Numbered from the stretch's first letter, positions 10,377-19,861 are shown. The stretch is 64,000 nucleotides of DNA from Alphaproteobacteria bacterium (GCA_023384135.1 JAHDXS010000003.1:440728-504727); one strand, 5' to 3'. Notes: generated from the sequence alone by a model not told the origin. Program-made: numbers and translations.

Positions 10377-11330
10377 TCATGAGAAATCCGGCTCGGGCGG
10401 CCCGGCCGCTCCCTGTGAATCATAATCCTGATGGTACTGAAGCTGCGGCGCGTGCGCCATAACCTTGTCCAGCATTTTCTCGGCCATGGCGTGGATCAGC
10501 GCGCCGCCGTTCGGCATTTGCCGCTCAATCTCGTCCAGCCCCAGAGGCGCAACATTCCCCTCCAGAACCCACATTTTGCCGTCCCGGTCGCATTTCATAT
10601 CGAACGCAACATAGCACACGCCGTAATCCTCATGCAGCCGGTCGGCGATCGAATCGATCTGTTCGATGATCGCCGGATCGGTCACTTCGCGGCGCACCAC
10701 CCCGGGCCAGTGCGCCGGATCGGTGAGGACGTTGTCGGGGATGGGCTGCGTCGTCGTACGCTCATAGGCGATCATCGTTCGACCGTCGAGGCATATCCCC
10801 CGGATCTCCCGGAATAATCCCTCCTCGTCGCCCAGATAGCGCTGGAGCAGGATACCCGGACCATTATCGGGATCATCTCGGTTGGCCCGGATCGCGCGCG
10901 CAAGCTCATGCGCTTCATGCGCTATAAAGACGTTACGGGAGAGTGAACCTTCGCTCGGCTTGACCACCAGCGGGAAAGCGAGCGGGGAATGAGGATCTTC
11001 GGCCTTCTGTAAAATCGCCTGCACCAGGGCCGCGTCGTCGCGCGGGTCATCCTTGGCGACAAACTCGGTATAGGGCAGGGGAATTTGGTCTCCCAGGGTC
11101 TGGAACAGAAGCCATTTATCGGAAATCAGAGTGTCCGCCTGAGGATCATTAAAGGGCGTCTTGCCGAAAAAAAAGCTGAACTGCCGCTCGCCGTGCGTGA
11201 AAATGATTTCCGGGCTGTCGCAGAACGACTCGCGTCGGACTTTGGCCGGAACGGCGGCGTGTCCGCCCCGCGCGCGCCATGCGTCGATCATATAGGACGC
11301 AAGGTATTTATGACCCTCTTCGTCTTCCAT
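10377..11330 (-). CDS. ATP-grasp family ligase, substrate unknown
   Basis: A 317-residue protein with an ATP-grasp layout: a lysine-containing nucleotide strand at FPLVVKPSEGSLSRNVFI, an adenine-pocket segment ILLQRYLGDEEGLFREI, and the metal-binding acidic strand near the C-terminus, MWVLEGNVAPLG, with Glu and Asn in place. The overall form is nearest to RimK or cyanophycin-type peptide ligases. ATG 11330 is used; a GGAGAG lies 12 bases upstream, slightly far. Neighbours (cca, hemF) give no pathway hint, and there is no partner ligase or peptidase beside it. Fold call good, substrate unknown. Confidence 0.7.
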   Translation of the reverse strand: MEDEEGHKYLASYMIDAWRARGGHAAVPAKVRRESFCDSPEIIFTHGERQFSFFFGKTPFNDPQADTLISDKWLLFQTLGDQIPLPYTEFVAKDDPRDDAALVQAILQKAEDPHSPLAFPLVVKPSEGSLSRNVFIAHEAHELARAIRANRDDPDNGPGILLQRYLGDEEGLFREIRGICLDGRTMIAYERTTTQPIPDNVLTDPAHWPGVVRREVTDPAIIEQIDSIADRLHEDYGVCYVAFDMKCDRDGKMWVLEGNVAPLGLDEIERQMPNGGALIHAMAEKMLDKVMAHAPQLQYHQDYDSQGAAGPPEPDFS

Positions 11331-11426
11331 GCATTATTACCACTCTCCATTGCTTATGCGGGATGATAATCAAAAAAGGCCATTGCGCGTAACAAAACTC
11401 CTTGCTGCACTGCAAAAGAGAGATAT

Positions 11427-12350
11427 TTAAGGCCATTTAACCTCGGGCGGCATGGACATCAGGATCGCCTCCGTGTTGCCCCCGGTCTTGAGCCCGAACT
11501 GCGTGCCCCGGTCGTACAGAAGGTTGAACTCGACGTAACGCCCGCGCCGGATCAGCTGATGCTCGCGCTCCTCGTCCGTCCATTCGCGGTTCATCGAGCG
11601 CCGCACGAGTTGCGGATAGATTTCAAGGAACGTCCGCCCCACGTCTTTGGTGAAGGTGAAATCCTCCGCCCAGCTCTTGCGGTCGAGATAATCATAGAAA
11701 ATGCCGCCGATGCCGCGCGGCTCGTTCCTGTGCGGCAGGAAGAAATAGCGGTCGCACCACGCTTTGAATTCCGGGTAGTAGGCCGGGTCGTGCTGATCGC
11801 AGCAATCCTTGAAGGCCTGATGAAACGCCTGCGTATCCTGCGCGTCCTCGAACATGGGCGTCAGGTCCGCCCCGCCGCCGAACCACGATTTCGAGGTCAT
11901 GATCATCCGCGTATTCATATGGACGGCGGGCACCAGCGGCGATTGCATATGCGCGACGAGAGAAATGCCCGAGGCCCAGAAATGCCCGCCGCTTTCCTCC
12001 GCGCCGGGGATGTTCTTGGCGTATTCGGGCGAAAAGACGCCGTGAACGCGCGAAACGTTGACCCCGACCTTCTCGAACACCCGCCCGCGCATGACCGCCA
12101 TCGTTCCGCCGCCGTGAAGAACGGAGCCGGAGGCGTTCGGCTGGCCGGATTGCTCGCGCTCCCATGGCGTCTTTTCAAAGCGTCCCGCAAGAAGCCCGGC
12201 CTTGGGTCCGGCCGAAAGATCGTCCTCGATCGCCTCGAACGCCGTGCAGATCATCGCCTGCAGCGAATAGAACCAGTTCGCCGCCTGATCCTGTTTGTCT
12301 TCAAGGCTAAAAGGATCTTCGGCAGTCTGAGAATGGGGCGCTTTGCTCAT
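11427..12350 (-). CDS. hemF: Oxygen-dependent coproporphyrinogen III oxidase
   Basis: A 307-residue HemF, which converts coproporphyrinogen III to protoporphyrinogen IX with molecular oxygen in haem synthesis. Diagnostic stretches include the Gly-rich [19 protein letters not shown], the active-site region [16 protein letters not shown], and the C-terminal [20 protein letters not shown]. The length is normal. It lies 21 bases downstream of trmL on the same strand and is probably co-transcribed with it. Haem supply next to a cytochrome bc1 operon transcribed away from it makes sense but is not proof of co-regulation. Confidence 0.97.
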   Translation of the reverse strand: MSKAPHSQTAEDPFSLEDKQDQAANWFYSLQAMICTAFEAIEDDLSAGPKAGLLAGRFEKTPWEREQSGQPNASGSVLHGGGTMAVMRGRVFEKVGVNVSRVHGVFSPEYAKNIPGAEESGGHFWASGISLVAHMQSPLVPAVHMNTRMIMTSKSWFGGGADLTPMFEDAQDTQAFHQAFKDCCDQHDPAYYPEFKAWCDRYFFLPHRNEPRGIGGIFYDYLDRKSWAEDFTFTKDVGRTFLEIYPQLVRRSMNREWTDEEREHQLIRRGRYVEFNLLYDRGTQFGLKTGGNTEAILMSMPPEVKWP

Positions 12351-12371
12351 GACAAAACTTGTAGCAGAACT

Positions 12372-12842
12372 TTATCGGTCATTCCAACGGGTTTGCCGTA
12401 TTGCCTCGCCCAGAACCATCGCCGCCGCGTTAACCACGTTCAGGGAACGCAGCCCCGGCGCCATCGGGACGCCGATTCGCGCATCCGCCGCCTGATGCAC
12501 CGACTCGGGCGCCCCCCGGCTTTCCTGTCCGGTCAGGAGAATATCGCCGGGCCGGAAAGAAAAGTCGAGATAGGGCGTGTCGGCCCGGGACGTCAGCAGC
12601 ACGATCCGCCGCTTCCCTTGATGAAGATCAAGGAACGCCTCCCAGTTTTGATGGAGCTTGGGGGCCAGCCGGTCGAAATAATCCATGGCCGATTGCCGGA
12701 TCCGTCGGGGATCCCATAGAAACCCGCACGGTTCGACGATCTCCAGCCCGATATCGAGGCAGGCGCACAGCCTTATGGCCGCTCCGACATTCTGGGGAAT
12801 CTCGGGTTGGTAGAGCGCGAGTGTAAGAGGGGAGGAAGCCAT
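12372..12842 (-). CDS. trmL: tRNA (cytidine/uridine-34 2'-O)-methyltransferase TrmL
   Basis: A SPOUT-fold methyltransferase of 156 residues from ATG 12842 (MASSPLTLALYQPEIPQNVG), the usual TrmL length of about 155. An upstream in-frame ATG at 12926 adds 28 unconserved residues and was not used. Motifs present: N-terminal QPEIPQNVGAAIRLCACL, central GQESRGAPES, and the knot segment PMAPGLRSLNVVNAAAMVLGEA (core RSLNVVNAA). TrmL modifies the wobble base of tRNA-Leu isoacceptors, including CAA; a tRNA-Leu(CAA) gene happens to lie at 36211. It leads the trmL-hemF unit and is divergent from petABC. Confidence 0.95.
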   Translation of the reverse strand: MASSPLTLALYQPEIPQNVGAAIRLCACLDIGLEIVEPCGFLWDPRRIRQSAMDYFDRLAPKLHQNWEAFLDLHQGKRRIVLLTSRADTPYLDFSFRPGDILLTGQESRGAPESVHQAADARIGVPMAPGLRSLNVVNAAAMVLGEAIRQTRWNDR

Positions 12843-12979
12843 AGATAATCCGTGTAAAATTTTATGTTCCCGATGGATTGTCGGGGGTTGATCTTCTATA
12901 AATAGAGGATTAAAAGACAACGTCAAACAGGCAAAAGCCGCTTCAAAGACACTTACGATACGCTAGGGAAATTGAGAGC

Positions 12980-13528
12980 ATGTCAGCCCACACCCAATCA
13001 GACCATGACAAGGACGGCGAAACCCGCCGGGATTTTATGGCCCTTGTGGCGGGCGCGTTCGGCGCCGTAGGAGCCGCCATAGCGGCTTGGCCCCTCATTA
13101 ACTCTCTCAACCCCGCCAAGGATACGCTCGCGCTGGCCACCATCGAGGTCGAGCTTTCGGAGATTCCGGTCGGCACCGCCAAGACCGTCATGTGGCGCGG
13201 CAAACCCGTCTTCATCCGTCACCGCACGCCCGAACAGATCGAGGCCGCGCGCAGCGTGGCCACACAAAGCCTGATCGACAAGGAAGCGGACGAGCAGCGG
13301 GTCAAAAAGCCCGAATGGCTGGTCACGGTTGGCGTCTGCACCCATCTGGGCTGCGTCCCGGCGGGCCAGAAGGAATCGGACAACCACGGAGATTTCGGCG
13401 GCTGGTTCTGCCCGTGCCACGGCTCGCACTACGACACGTCCGGGCGTATCCGCAAGGGGCCGGCCCCAAAAAATCTTGCTGTGCCGCCTTATGAATTCCT
13501 CAGCGACACCAAGATCAAGATCGGATAA
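12980..13528 (+). CDS. petA: Cytochrome bc1 complex Rieske iron-sulfur subunit
   Basis: A 182-residue Rieske protein of ubiquinol-cytochrome c reductase. A twin-arginine motif (RRDF at 16-19) and one N-terminal helix (about 22-42) anchor it with the [2Fe-2S] domain in the periplasm. Cluster ligands are visible: CTHLGC (Cys120, His122) and CPCHGSH (Cys144, His147), with Cys125 and Cys146 forming the usual disulfide. The C-terminal [14 protein letters not shown] is typical. It is first in petABC, 12 bases before cytochrome b, and divergent from trmL with a 137-base gap that should hold both promoters. Confidence 0.97.
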   Translation: MSAHTQSDHDKDGETRRDFMALVAGAFGAVGAAIAAWPLINSLNPAKDTLALATIEVELSEIPVGTAKTVMWRGKPVFIRHRTPEQIEAARSVATQSLIDKEADEQRVKKPEWLVTVGVCTHLGCVPAGQKESDNHGDFGGWFCPCHGSHYDTSGRIRKGPAPKNLAVPPYEFLSDTKIKIG

Positions 13529-13540
13529 GGGGCAAAGGTC

Positions 13541-15073
13541 ATGGGCAGCGGACACAGAGAACCCTTTGAAAACCCGGTGGTCGAGTGGATCGACTCCCGC
13601 ATGCCGATCTTCACGCTCCTGAACAAGGAATACGGCGTTTTCCCGGTTCCCCGCAACTTCAACTATTTCTGGAATTTCGGCGCGATCGCCGGATTCATGC
13701 TGGTTGTGATGATTGCGACCGGCCTGTTCCTCGCCATGCACTATACGGCAGACACCGACCTTGCCTTCGACAGCGTCGAGCGCATCATGCGCGACGTGAA
13801 CGGCGGCTGGCTGATCCGCTATATCCATATGAACGGCGCGTCCTTCTTCTTCATCGCCGTGTATATCCACATTTTCCGGGGCATGTATTACGGCTCCTAC
13901 AAAAAGCCGCGCGAGCTGCTCTGGATTTTAGGCTCCCTTATCTTCCTGTTGATGATGGCGACCGCCTTCCTGGGCTACGTCCTCCCGTGGGGGCAGATGA
14001 GCCTCTGGGGCGCAACCGTTATCACTGGGTTCTTCACCGCCATCCCCTTCGTAGGCGAAGACCTGCAAACCCTTCTGCTCGGCGGTTTCGCGGTCGATAA
14101 CCCGACCCTGACCCGCTTCTTCGCGCTGCACTTCCTGCTGCCCTTCGTGATTTTCGCGGTGGTCTTCCTGCACGTCTGGGCGCTGCACGTCAGCGGCTCC
14201 AACAACCCGCTGGGCATAGAGCCGAAAGGCCCGCAGGACACGCTGCCCTTCCATCCGTATTACACGATGAAGGACTCCTTCGGTCTGCTGGTCTTCATCA
14301 TCATTTATTGCGTGTTCATCTTCTTCATGCCCGACGCGCTCGGCCACCCCGACAACTATATCAAGGCCGACCCGCTGGTCACCCCCGCGCACATCGTGCC
14401 CGAATGGTACTTCTTGCCGTTCTACGCGATTTTGCGCGCGATCACCTTTAACATGAACCTCTATTTCCTCGCGGGCTTCGCCATTCTCGCCGTCCTGCTG
14501 GTCGAGTTCGTCTGGCGTAAAAAGCCCGTCTACATTCCGTCGGCCTCCGCAGGGATCGCGCTTCTGGCCGTAGGCGGCCTTCTGGCCCTGATCGGCTTTA
14601 CCGGCGACTCCTGCGCTCGAATCGACGCCGCATGGCTGGAAGCCAACGCGGGCTTCAAGGGCCTGTGCGGCGCACTGCAAGGCCTGCCGTTCATGAGCGC
14701 CGAAACCGCGCCCGTCTCCGCCAAGCTCGGCGGCGTTCTGGCCATGTTCGGCTCCGTGGCGCTGCTCTTTGTCCTGCCCTGGCTGGACACGCACCCGGTG
14801 CGCAGCGCCCGTTACCGTCCGCTCTACCGCGTCTGCTTCCTGCTGCTGGTCGTCATATTCCTGATCCTGGGTTATGTCGGATCGCAACCCGCCGATGCTG
14901 CCATCGCGGGCATCCCGCTCATCCTCGTCGGCCTCGCGGGCACGGGTTATTACTACGCGTATTTCCTGCTCATTCTGCCGCTGTTGGGCCGCTTTGAAAA
15001 GGCCAAGCCGCTGCCCGAAAGCATCCATGAGGCCGTTCTGGGTAAACAGATCAAGGCGGAGACGAAAATATGA
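13541..15073 (+). CDS. petB: Cytochrome b of the bc1 complex, with an extra two-helix insertion
   Basis: A 510-residue cytochrome b; alphaproteobacterial homologues are usually about 400-445. Haem ligand pairs His96/His110 and His197/His211 have the normal spacing of 14, and the Qo-site PEWY lies at 287-290. After [10 protein letters not shown] the usual text goes straight to [11 protein letters not shown]. Here about 88 residues (304-391) intervene, with two hydrophobic helices (about 305-324 and 334-353) joined by WRKKP and followed by a loop with Cys358 and Cys376. The normal helices F-H then resume ([17 protein letters not shown]). The reading frame is intact throughout. It overlaps petC by ATGA. 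Identity is certain; the function of the insertion is unknown. Confidence 0.97.
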   Translation: MGSGHREPFENPVVEWIDSRMPIFTLLNKEYGVFPVPRNFNYFWNFGAIAGFMLVVMIATGLFLAMHYTADTDLAFDSVERIMRDVNGGWLIRYIHMNGASFFFIAVYIHIFRGMYYGSYKKPRELLWILGSLIFLLMMATAFLGYVLPWGQMSLWGATVITGFFTAIPFVGEDLQTLLLGGFAVDNPTLTRFFALHFLLPFVIFAVVFLHVWALHVSGSNNPLGIEPKGPQDTLPFHPYYTMKDSFGLLVFIIIYCVFIFFMPDALGHPDNYIKADPLVTPAHIVPEWYFLPFYAILRAITFNMNLYFLAGFAILAVLLVEFVWRKKPVYIPSASAGIALLAVGGLLALIGFTGDSCARIDAAWLEANAGFKGLCGALQGLPFMSAETAPVSAKLGGVLAMFGSVALLFVLPWLDTHPVRSARYRPLYRVCFLLLVVIFLILGYVGSQPADAAIAGIPLILVGLAGTGYYYAYFLLILPLLGRFEKAKPLPESIHEAVLGKQIKAETKI

Positions 15074-15855
15074 TCAAGCGCACCTTCGCGAAATATCTGG
15101 TCGTCCTCGCCGCTCTGGCCCTCGCGCCCGCCATGCTCTCCGCGCCTGCCCGCGCCGCCGGCGGTGGCGAAAAGCCTCTGGACATGACCTGGACCTTCGA
15201 CGGCCCGACGGGAACCTACGACCGGGCCGCTCTCCAGCGCGGCTACAAAATTTACCGCGAGGTCTGCGCGGCTTGCCACTCCATGAACCTGCTCTATTAC
15301 CGCAATCTGGAGGCGCTGGGCTATAACGAGGAGCAGATCAAAAACATCGCCCGCGAATACACCTACATGGACGGTCCGAACGACGAGGGCGACATGTTCG
15401 AGCGTCCCGGCCTTCCAAGCGACCGTTTCAAAAGCCCATTCGAGAACGACAAGCAGGCCGCATCCGCCAATAACGGCGCCGTGCCGCCCGACCTGTCTCT
15501 GATGGCCAAGGCCCGCGCGGGTGGACCTGACTATCTCTACTCCCTTCTGGTAGGCTATGAGGAGCATGCCCCCCACGGCCACACGCTGCTTTCGGGCCAG
15601 TACTGGAACAAGTACATGGCCGGCCACGTGATCGCCATGGCCCCGCCGCTGGCCGAAGGGCAGATCGCCTACGAAGACGGCACCCCGCAAACCCTCGAAC
15701 AATACGCAAAAGATGTCTCGCATTTCATGATGTGGGCCGCCGACCCCTATATGGAAGAGCGCAAACAGACCGGCATCGCCGTGATCCTGTTTCTGATCGT
15801 CTTCGCGGGCGTCATGTACGCCTATAAAAAGAAAATCTGGAAAGACGTGCACTAA
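15070..15855 (+). CDS. petC: Cytochrome c1 of the bc1 complex
   Basis: A 261-residue cytochrome c1. It has an N-terminal signal sequence cleaved near APARAA (about residue 30), the haem-attachment CAACH (Cys66, Cys69, His70), the probable axial Met in VIAMAPPL, and a C-terminal membrane anchor (about 235-253) ending in basic YKKKIWKD on the cytoplasmic side. It starts inside the end of petB (ATGA), so translation is coupled. It passes electrons from the Rieske centre to a soluble or membrane cytochrome c. Confidence 0.97.
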   Translation: MIKRTFAKYLVVLAALALAPAMLSAPARAAGGGEKPLDMTWTFDGPTGTYDRAALQRGYKIYREVCAACHSMNLLYYRNLEALGYNEEQIKNIAREYTYMDGPNDEGDMFERPGLPSDRFKSPFENDKQAASANNGAVPPDLSLMAKARAGGPDYLYSLLVGYEEHAPHGHTLLSGQYWNKYMAGHVIAMAPPLAEGQIAYEDGTPQTLEQYAKDVSHFMMWAADPYMEERKQTGIAVILFLIVFAGVMYAYKKKIWKDVH

Positions 15856-15938
15856 GCACCCCGTCATCTCCTCAAGCCCCTTTTGAATTGCGCCCGCCCG
15901 GACGTGCCGCTATGCTTGAGCGGCCAAGAAGGATAAAT

Positions 15939-16490
15939 ATGCGGGATACCAAAAACGAAGTACTGCGGTTCTGGTTTGAAGAAAGCCAGCCCCAGCAGTG
16001 GTTTCAGGTCAACGAGGACTTCGACCGGGAAATCCGGGAGCGTTTTCTTTTGACCTGCGAGATGGCCGCCGACGGCCTCAGCCGCCACTGGGCCTCGGAC
16101 GCGGACGGCTGTCTTGCGCTCTGCATCGTGCTCGACCAGTTCCCGCGCAACATCTTCCGCGACAGCCCGATGGCATACGCCTTCGATGAAATGGCGCTCC
16201 AAGTCGCGCGGGAGGCGATCCAGAAGGGCTTCGACCAGATCCTGCCGCCGCTGCGCCGCCGCTTTCTCTATCTGCCCTTCATGCACAGCGAAAAAATTGA
16301 GGATCAGTCCCGGTCTGTCAAACTCTTCGAATCCATGAAAAAGGACGACCCGCTGGGCTATGAGCATGCACTCCGCCACCGCGCTGTGATCGAACGTTTT
16401 GGCCGCTTCCCCGCCCGCAACGCCGACCTCGGCCGCAAGGATACCCCGCAGGAGCGCGACTATCTTCAGGGCCTGCGCGAGGCCGGATAA
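15939..16490 (+). CDS. DUF924 family protein
   Basis: A 183-residue protein from ATG 15939, which has AAGAAGGA just upstream; an earlier in-frame ATG at 15888 lies in unconserved sequence. The family marks are VLRFWFEESQPQQWF at the N-terminus, LIVLDQFPRNIFR-like text (here CIVLDQFPRNIFRDSP), YLPFMHSEKIEDQ, and HRAVIERFGRFPARN. DUF924 is a soluble all-helical TPR-like family, widespread but without an assigned function. It stands alone between petC and the DUF465 gene. Confidence 0.9.
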   Translation: MRDTKNEVLRFWFEESQPQQWFQVNEDFDREIRERFLLTCEMAADGLSRHWASDADGCLALCIVLDQFPRNIFRDSPMAYAFDEMALQVAREAIQKGFDQILPPLRRRFLYLPFMHSEKIEDQSRSVKLFESMKKDDPLGYEHALRHRAVIERFGRFPARNADLGRKDTPQERDYLQGLREAG

Positions 16491-16677
16491 AGCCCCGCCC
16501 GTTTATGCTGCATGCGCGAGAAAAATTAACCAAAATTTCACCAATTGATTGCCATAATATTAGAATGCACGATTCGAAAACCGTTTGGCGAAAGACCGGG
16601 TATTCCTGTATGACTTCAACAAATCATATTAAATAACTGAAAATAAACAAGGAAACACAGTTATATTTTGGATTATT

Positions 16678-16706
16678 TTGCCAAGGGTCAAAGATTCGTG
16701 TAAATT
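16678..16706 (+). promoter_or_regulatory. Candidate promoter for the DUF465 gene
   Basis: TTGCCA at 16678-16683 and TAAATT at 16701-16706 are separated by 17 bases, in the AT-rich intergenic stretch 16491-16756, about 50 bases before the start codon. The remainder of this stretch shows no gene. Prediction by eye only. Confidence 0.4.
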
Positions 16707-16756
16707 GGATCATTCATTAATTGTTAGTTCATACATTCATCTAAGGAGAAATGTAC

Positions 16757-16948
16757 ATGTCACTAGCCGCAGCATCTGCGTCCCCTGAGAACCCCCACAT
16801 CAAAGCTCTTAAGGAAAGGCACGCGGATCTCTCCCGCCAGATTGAAGAGGCGCGCAAGTCTCGCTCGACGACGGATTATTACCTGACTCAGCTCAAAAAG
16901 CAGAAGCTTGTGATTAAGGAGAAAATCGAAGGCATCCTTGAGGGATAA
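16757..16948 (+). CDS. DUF465 (YdcH-like) small coiled protein
   Basis: A 63-residue protein from ATG 16757. The ATG at 16751 lies only two bases after AAGGAG, whereas the one at 16757 has good spacing (8). The text HIKALKERHADLSRQIEEARKS...YYLTQLKKQKLVIKEKIEGI is the typical DUF465 helical hairpin. Function is unknown; the family is common, often in several copies, in alphaproteobacteria. It has its own candidate promoter upstream and a strong terminator 44 bases downstream, so it is probably monocistronic. Confidence 0.88.
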   Translation: MSLAAASASPENPHIKALKERHADLSRQIEEARKSRSTTDYYLTQLKKQKLVIKEKIEGILEG

Positions 16949-16991
16949 GGATTGCAGGCTGTAGGCCATTTAGTCATTTATCGACAAAACT

Positions 16992-17024
16992 AAAAAAAGC
17001 CGGCCCCTCGGGGTCGGCTTTTTC
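16992..17024. terminator. Bidirectional intrinsic terminator
   Basis: GCCGGCCCC (16999-17007) pairs with GGGGTCGGC (17010-17018), flanked by seven A on the left and five T on the right, so it can act on either strand. It lies between the convergent DUF465 and trcR genes. Confidence 0.88.
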
Positions 17025-17037
17025 GATTGTCGCGGAA

Positions 17038-17766
17038 TTACTGCTGAAAGTCGTCGTCTGACGACGAAGAGGAATTGCTTCCGCCCATCGCGCCGGACAG
17101 GAAGTTCGAAAAGTCGAACCCGCTGGCCTTCTTGCGCTCGTTCTCGCTCTCTTGCAGGGCGTCAGACTGCTTCTGGCGCTCGGCCTCGATCTGGGCCTTC
17201 ACCGTGTCGGGATCCTTGCCGATCGCTCTGAGGCCCTTGGCCACGGCGGTTTCGAACTCCTGATAGGTGCACAGCCCCAGCTCCGCCGGGTGGCGGGGGC
17301 GCAGGTTCGGGGTATTCGGGTGCGAACGGTCACGCACGGAAGCCACTGTGGGCTTGGTCGTGCCGACCAGCTTGCAGATCTGCGCGTCGGTAATTTCCGG
17401 ATGGTTTTTAAGGATGAACGCGATCGCGTCCGGCTTGTCGCTCCGCTTGGAAATCGGGGTGTAGCGCGGCCCTTTCGAGCGCGTTTTCACGGGCGGCAGC
17501 TCGCGCTTGGCCTGTCTGAGGCGCGCGGCGGGATCGGCCTCGCACTTCGTGATTTCGTCCTGCGTCAGTTCGCGGTGCTCGATAGGGTTCCGCCCGACCA
17601 GACCGCGCCCGATCTCCTCGTTCGCCAGAGCCTCGACCTCGATCTCGGTCAAAAGGGTGAAGTCCGCGATCTGCCGGAAGGTCAGCATCGTGTTCTCGAT
17701 CAGCCAAACGGCGGTGGCCTTGGGCATCAAAAGGCCGTTGGTCTTGGTTTTGGGCGCTGCGGCCAT
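17038..17766 (-). CDS. trcR: TrcR, DUF1013 cell-cycle transcriptional regulator
   Basis: A 242-residue DUF1013 protein. The N-terminal LLMPKATAVWLIENTMLTFRQIADF and the central ILKNHPEITDAQICKLVGTTKPTV are the conserved helix-turn-helix-like blocks, followed by the family's WxDRSHPNTPNLRPRHPAELGLCTYQEF-type segment (here VRDRSHPNTPNL...). The C-terminus is a charged coiled stretch and a Ser/Asp-rich tail. DUF1013 was named TrcR in alphaproteobacteria as a conserved RNA-polymerase-associated regulator of cell-cycle genes. It stands alone between two terminator/intergenic regions. The upstream gap 17767-18018 shows no further gene. Confidence 0.9.
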   Translation of the reverse strand: MAAAPKTKTNGLLMPKATAVWLIENTMLTFRQIADFTLLTEIEVEALANEEIGRGLVGRNPIEHRELTQDEITKCEADPAARLRQAKRELPPVKTRSKGPRYTPISKRSDKPDAIAFILKNHPEITDAQICKLVGTTKPTVASVRDRSHPNTPNLRPRHPAELGLCTYQEFETAVAKGLRAIGKDPDTVKAQIEAERQKQSDALQESENERKKASGFDFSNFLSGAMGGSNSSSSSDDDFQQ

Positions 17767-18018
17767 GGTTTTTCTCCTTATAAATCCTTGTGCTCGTTCT
17801 CTGGCAGCCGTCAGGCAAAAGCTCTCTGCTGCCGACCCGTCCCTTGGTCAACGCTTTAACAAAAATGATCTTTGTAAGGGAACAGGCCCTGTATAGGCCA
17901 AAAAAACCCAAAAATCCAGTTTTTTGTGGAACCGCCGGGCAGGGCAGGCGTTCTGCCGATTGCATTCCTCGGCCCGCGCCACTAATCTGATCCGATCGAA
18001 CCGTGTGGAGCCTGCGTG

Positions 18019-18201
18019 ATGTTTGATGAGGAACTGCCCAAAAAGAAGCCCGAAGCGGTCTTCCCGCGCAATCTGGAGCGTCTCTCTGTGGCCGAACTGG
18101 CCGAATATATCGCCGATCTTGAGGCCGAGATCGTGCGCGTCCAGGCCGATATGGAAAAGAAAAAAACGTCCCAGGACGCCGCCTCGTCAATTTTTCGCTG
18201 A
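18019..18201 (+). CDS. DUF1192 small protein
   Basis: A 60-residue protein from ATG 18019 (GGAG eight bases upstream; the in-frame GTG at 18016 is less likely). The text FPRNLERLSVAELAEYIADLEAEIVRVQADMEKK matches DUF1192, a short helical coiled-coil family restricted largely to alphaproteobacteria. Function unknown. It lies 58 bases before guaC on the same strand, so they may share a transcript. Confidence 0.85.
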   Translation: MFDEELPKKKPEAVFPRNLERLSVAELAEYIADLEAEIVRVQADMEKKKTSQDAASSIFR

Positions 18202-18259
18202 AAAGCCCGAATAACCATAAGAAGAACCAAAAGAATCTAAGAAAAAGGAACACCCGAAT

Positions 18260-19303
18260 ATGCGTATCGAAGAAGATGTAAAACTGGATTTCAAGGACGT
18301 GCTGATCCGCCCCAAGCGCTCGACGCTGACCAGCCGCAAGGAGGTCGATATCAGCCGGGAATATAAATTCCGCTGGAGCGGCAAGACCTTCAAGGGCGTG
18401 CCGATCATCGCCGCCAACATGGACGGGGTGGGGACCATGGACATGGCCAAGGCCTTCATGAGAGATGGCAACGGCCTGACCGTCGCTCTGCATAAGCATT
18501 ACGCGCTGGACGAGCTTGTTGATTTCTATACCAAAAAAACCGCAGCCGCCGTCTGGTACAGCATCGGCATGACTCCCGACGACGAGAAAAAACTGGATGC
18601 CTTCGTCAAGAAAAATCCCGGCGTGGTGGAAAAACTCTGCGTGGACGTGGCCAACGGCTATAGCGAGGGCTTCGTCGATTTCGTTAAGAAAATCCGCGCC
18701 AAGCACCCGACCCTGACCATCATGGCTGGAAACGTCGTGACCGGAGAAATGGTCGAACAGCTCATCCTCGCGGGCGTGGACGTGGTGAAGGTCGGGATCG
18801 GCCCCGGCAGCGTCTGCACGACCCGCAAGATGACCGGCATCGGCTATCCGCAGCTCTCCGCCGTGATCGAATGCGCCGACGCGGCCCACGGCCTCGGCGG
18901 GCTGATCTGCGCCGACGGCGGCTGCACGGTCCCCGGTGACATCGCCAAGGCCTTCGGCGGCGGCGCGGATTTCGTGATGCTGGGCGGCATGCTGGCCGGC
19001 CACGATCAGGCGGAAGAAAAAATCGTCGAGGTGAACGGCAAAAAATATGTCGCATTCTACGGCATGAGCAGCGACACCGCGATGAAGCGCCACAAGGGCG
19101 GCGTGGCCGAATACCGCGCCAGCGAGGGCAAAACCGTGAAAATCCCGCACAAGGGCGACGTATCCGCGAGTTTGCAGGATATTCTGGGCGGTCTGCGCTC
19201 GGCCTGCACTTACGTGGGCGCCAGAAAGTTGAAGGAACTCTCCAAGCGCACAACCTTCATCCGCGTGAGCCAGCAGCTCAACACTGTCTTCGGAAACGAG
19301 TGA
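18260..19303 (+). CDS. guaC: GMP reductase
   Basis: A 347-residue GuaC, which reductively deaminates GMP to IMP with NADPH in purine salvage. The catalytic loop [20 protein letters not shown] places Cys at residue 186, the same number as in the well-studied E. coli enzyme. [18 protein letters not shown] binds phosphate, and the flap [14 protein letters not shown] distinguishes GMP reductase from IMP dehydrogenase; there is no CBS domain. AAGGAA precedes the ATG at a sensible distance. The C-terminus [16 protein letters not shown] is typical. Confidence 0.97.
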   Translation: MRIEEDVKLDFKDVLIRPKRSTLTSRKEVDISREYKFRWSGKTFKGVPIIAANMDGVGTMDMAKAFMRDGNGLTVALHKHYALDELVDFYTKKTAAAVWYSIGMTPDDEKKLDAFVKKNPGVVEKLCVDVANGYSEGFVDFVKKIRAKHPTLTIMAGNVVTGEMVEQLILAGVDVVKVGIGPGSVCTTRKMTGIGYPQLSAVIECADAAHGLGGLICADGGCTVPGDIAKAFGGGADFVMLGGMLAGHDQAEEKIVEVNGKKYVAFYGMSSDTAMKRHKGGVAEYRASEGKTVKIPHKGDVSASLQDILGGLRSACTYVGARKLKELSKRTTFIRVSQQLNTVFGNE

Positions 19304-19363
19304 CGGGCCGGATTTTTGCGCAGAGTGCAAGCCAATTTTTTTTGCATTGCATGCATGCGTTGC

Positions 19364-19392
19364 TTGCACACTTCGCCGTGCCTGTCTAAAGT
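19364..19392 (+). promoter_or_regulatory. Candidate promoter for the 19427 gene
   Basis: TTGCAC (19364-19369), 17 bases, then TAAAGT (19387-19392), 34 bases before the start. Just upstream is an unusual T8 run and overlapping TTGCA/TGCATGCA words (19333-19360) that could bind a regulator. By eye only. Confidence 0.35.
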
Positions 19393-19426
19393 GTGTCATC
19401 CAAAGTGACTTAGGGGAGAGCCGTCG

Positions 19427-19804
19427 ATGGACGAAATTCAAAAACGCCTTCAGGAAACCGCCGAGACGTGCATTAAAACGTACGAGGAATGGCGGACCCG
19501 CAAGACCGATACCAAGGCTCAGGAAAGTTTACATAGCGCCATCCACGAACTCCGCAAGGTCGCCTCGCGGCTGGAGATCGAATTGGCCGTGCGCGAACGC
19601 CAAGACGTCACCTCTAAGCCGATTCCCATCCCCTCGCACAGGTCTTCGACCAAGGACAGCCAGCCGGATTCTGACGACGACCAGCAGGATTTCCATGGCC
19701 CGTCTTCTCAGGGTGGACATCGGGATGGACAAAGGGATGGGCAGGGCGGCCCGCGCCGCCGCCGTCCGCCGCCAAGATCGGCCGAGCACAACGCCAACAG
19801 CTGA
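19427..19804 (+). CDS. Small charged hypothetical protein
   Basis: A 125-residue protein with AGGGGAGAG before its ATG, a candidate promoter upstream and a clear terminator downstream, which together support a real gene. Residues 1-60 are helical and charged (EIQKRLQETAETCIKTYEEW, LHSAIHELRKVASRLEIELA); the rest is a low-complexity polar tail ending in an Arg/Pro run (GGPRRRRPPPR), which suggests nucleic-acid binding or disorder. I do not recognise the family. Confidence 0.65.
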   Translation: MDEIQKRLQETAETCIKTYEEWRTRKTDTKAQESLHSAIHELRKVASRLEIELAVRERQDVTSKPIPIPSHRSSTKDSQPDSDDDQQDFHGPSSQGGHRDGQRDGQGGPRRRRPPPRSAEHNANS

Positions 19805-19827
19805 TCGTGCTGGAATATGAATGAAAC

Positions 19828-19860
19828 GCGGGCTGGCGACGGCCCGCTTTTTGTTTTTTT
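19828..19860 (+). terminator. Intrinsic terminator after the 19427 gene
   Basis: GCGGGC (19828-19833) pairs with GCCCGC (19842-19847) around an eight-base loop, followed by TTTTTGTTTTTTTT. Confidence 0.88.
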
Positions 19861-19861
19861 T

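Noticed and set aside
13541..15073. Fusion or frameshift as the reason for the long cytochrome b
   Set aside because: The frame is continuous, canonical helices resume after the insertion, and the ATGA overlap with petC is intact, so this is an insertion rather than an error.
17408..19441. 677-residue open frame on the minus strand across trcR, DUF1192 and guaC
   Set aside because: It runs antisense to guaC and in another frame of trcR, both well-supported genes. Long antisense frames are expected in GC-rich coding DNA.
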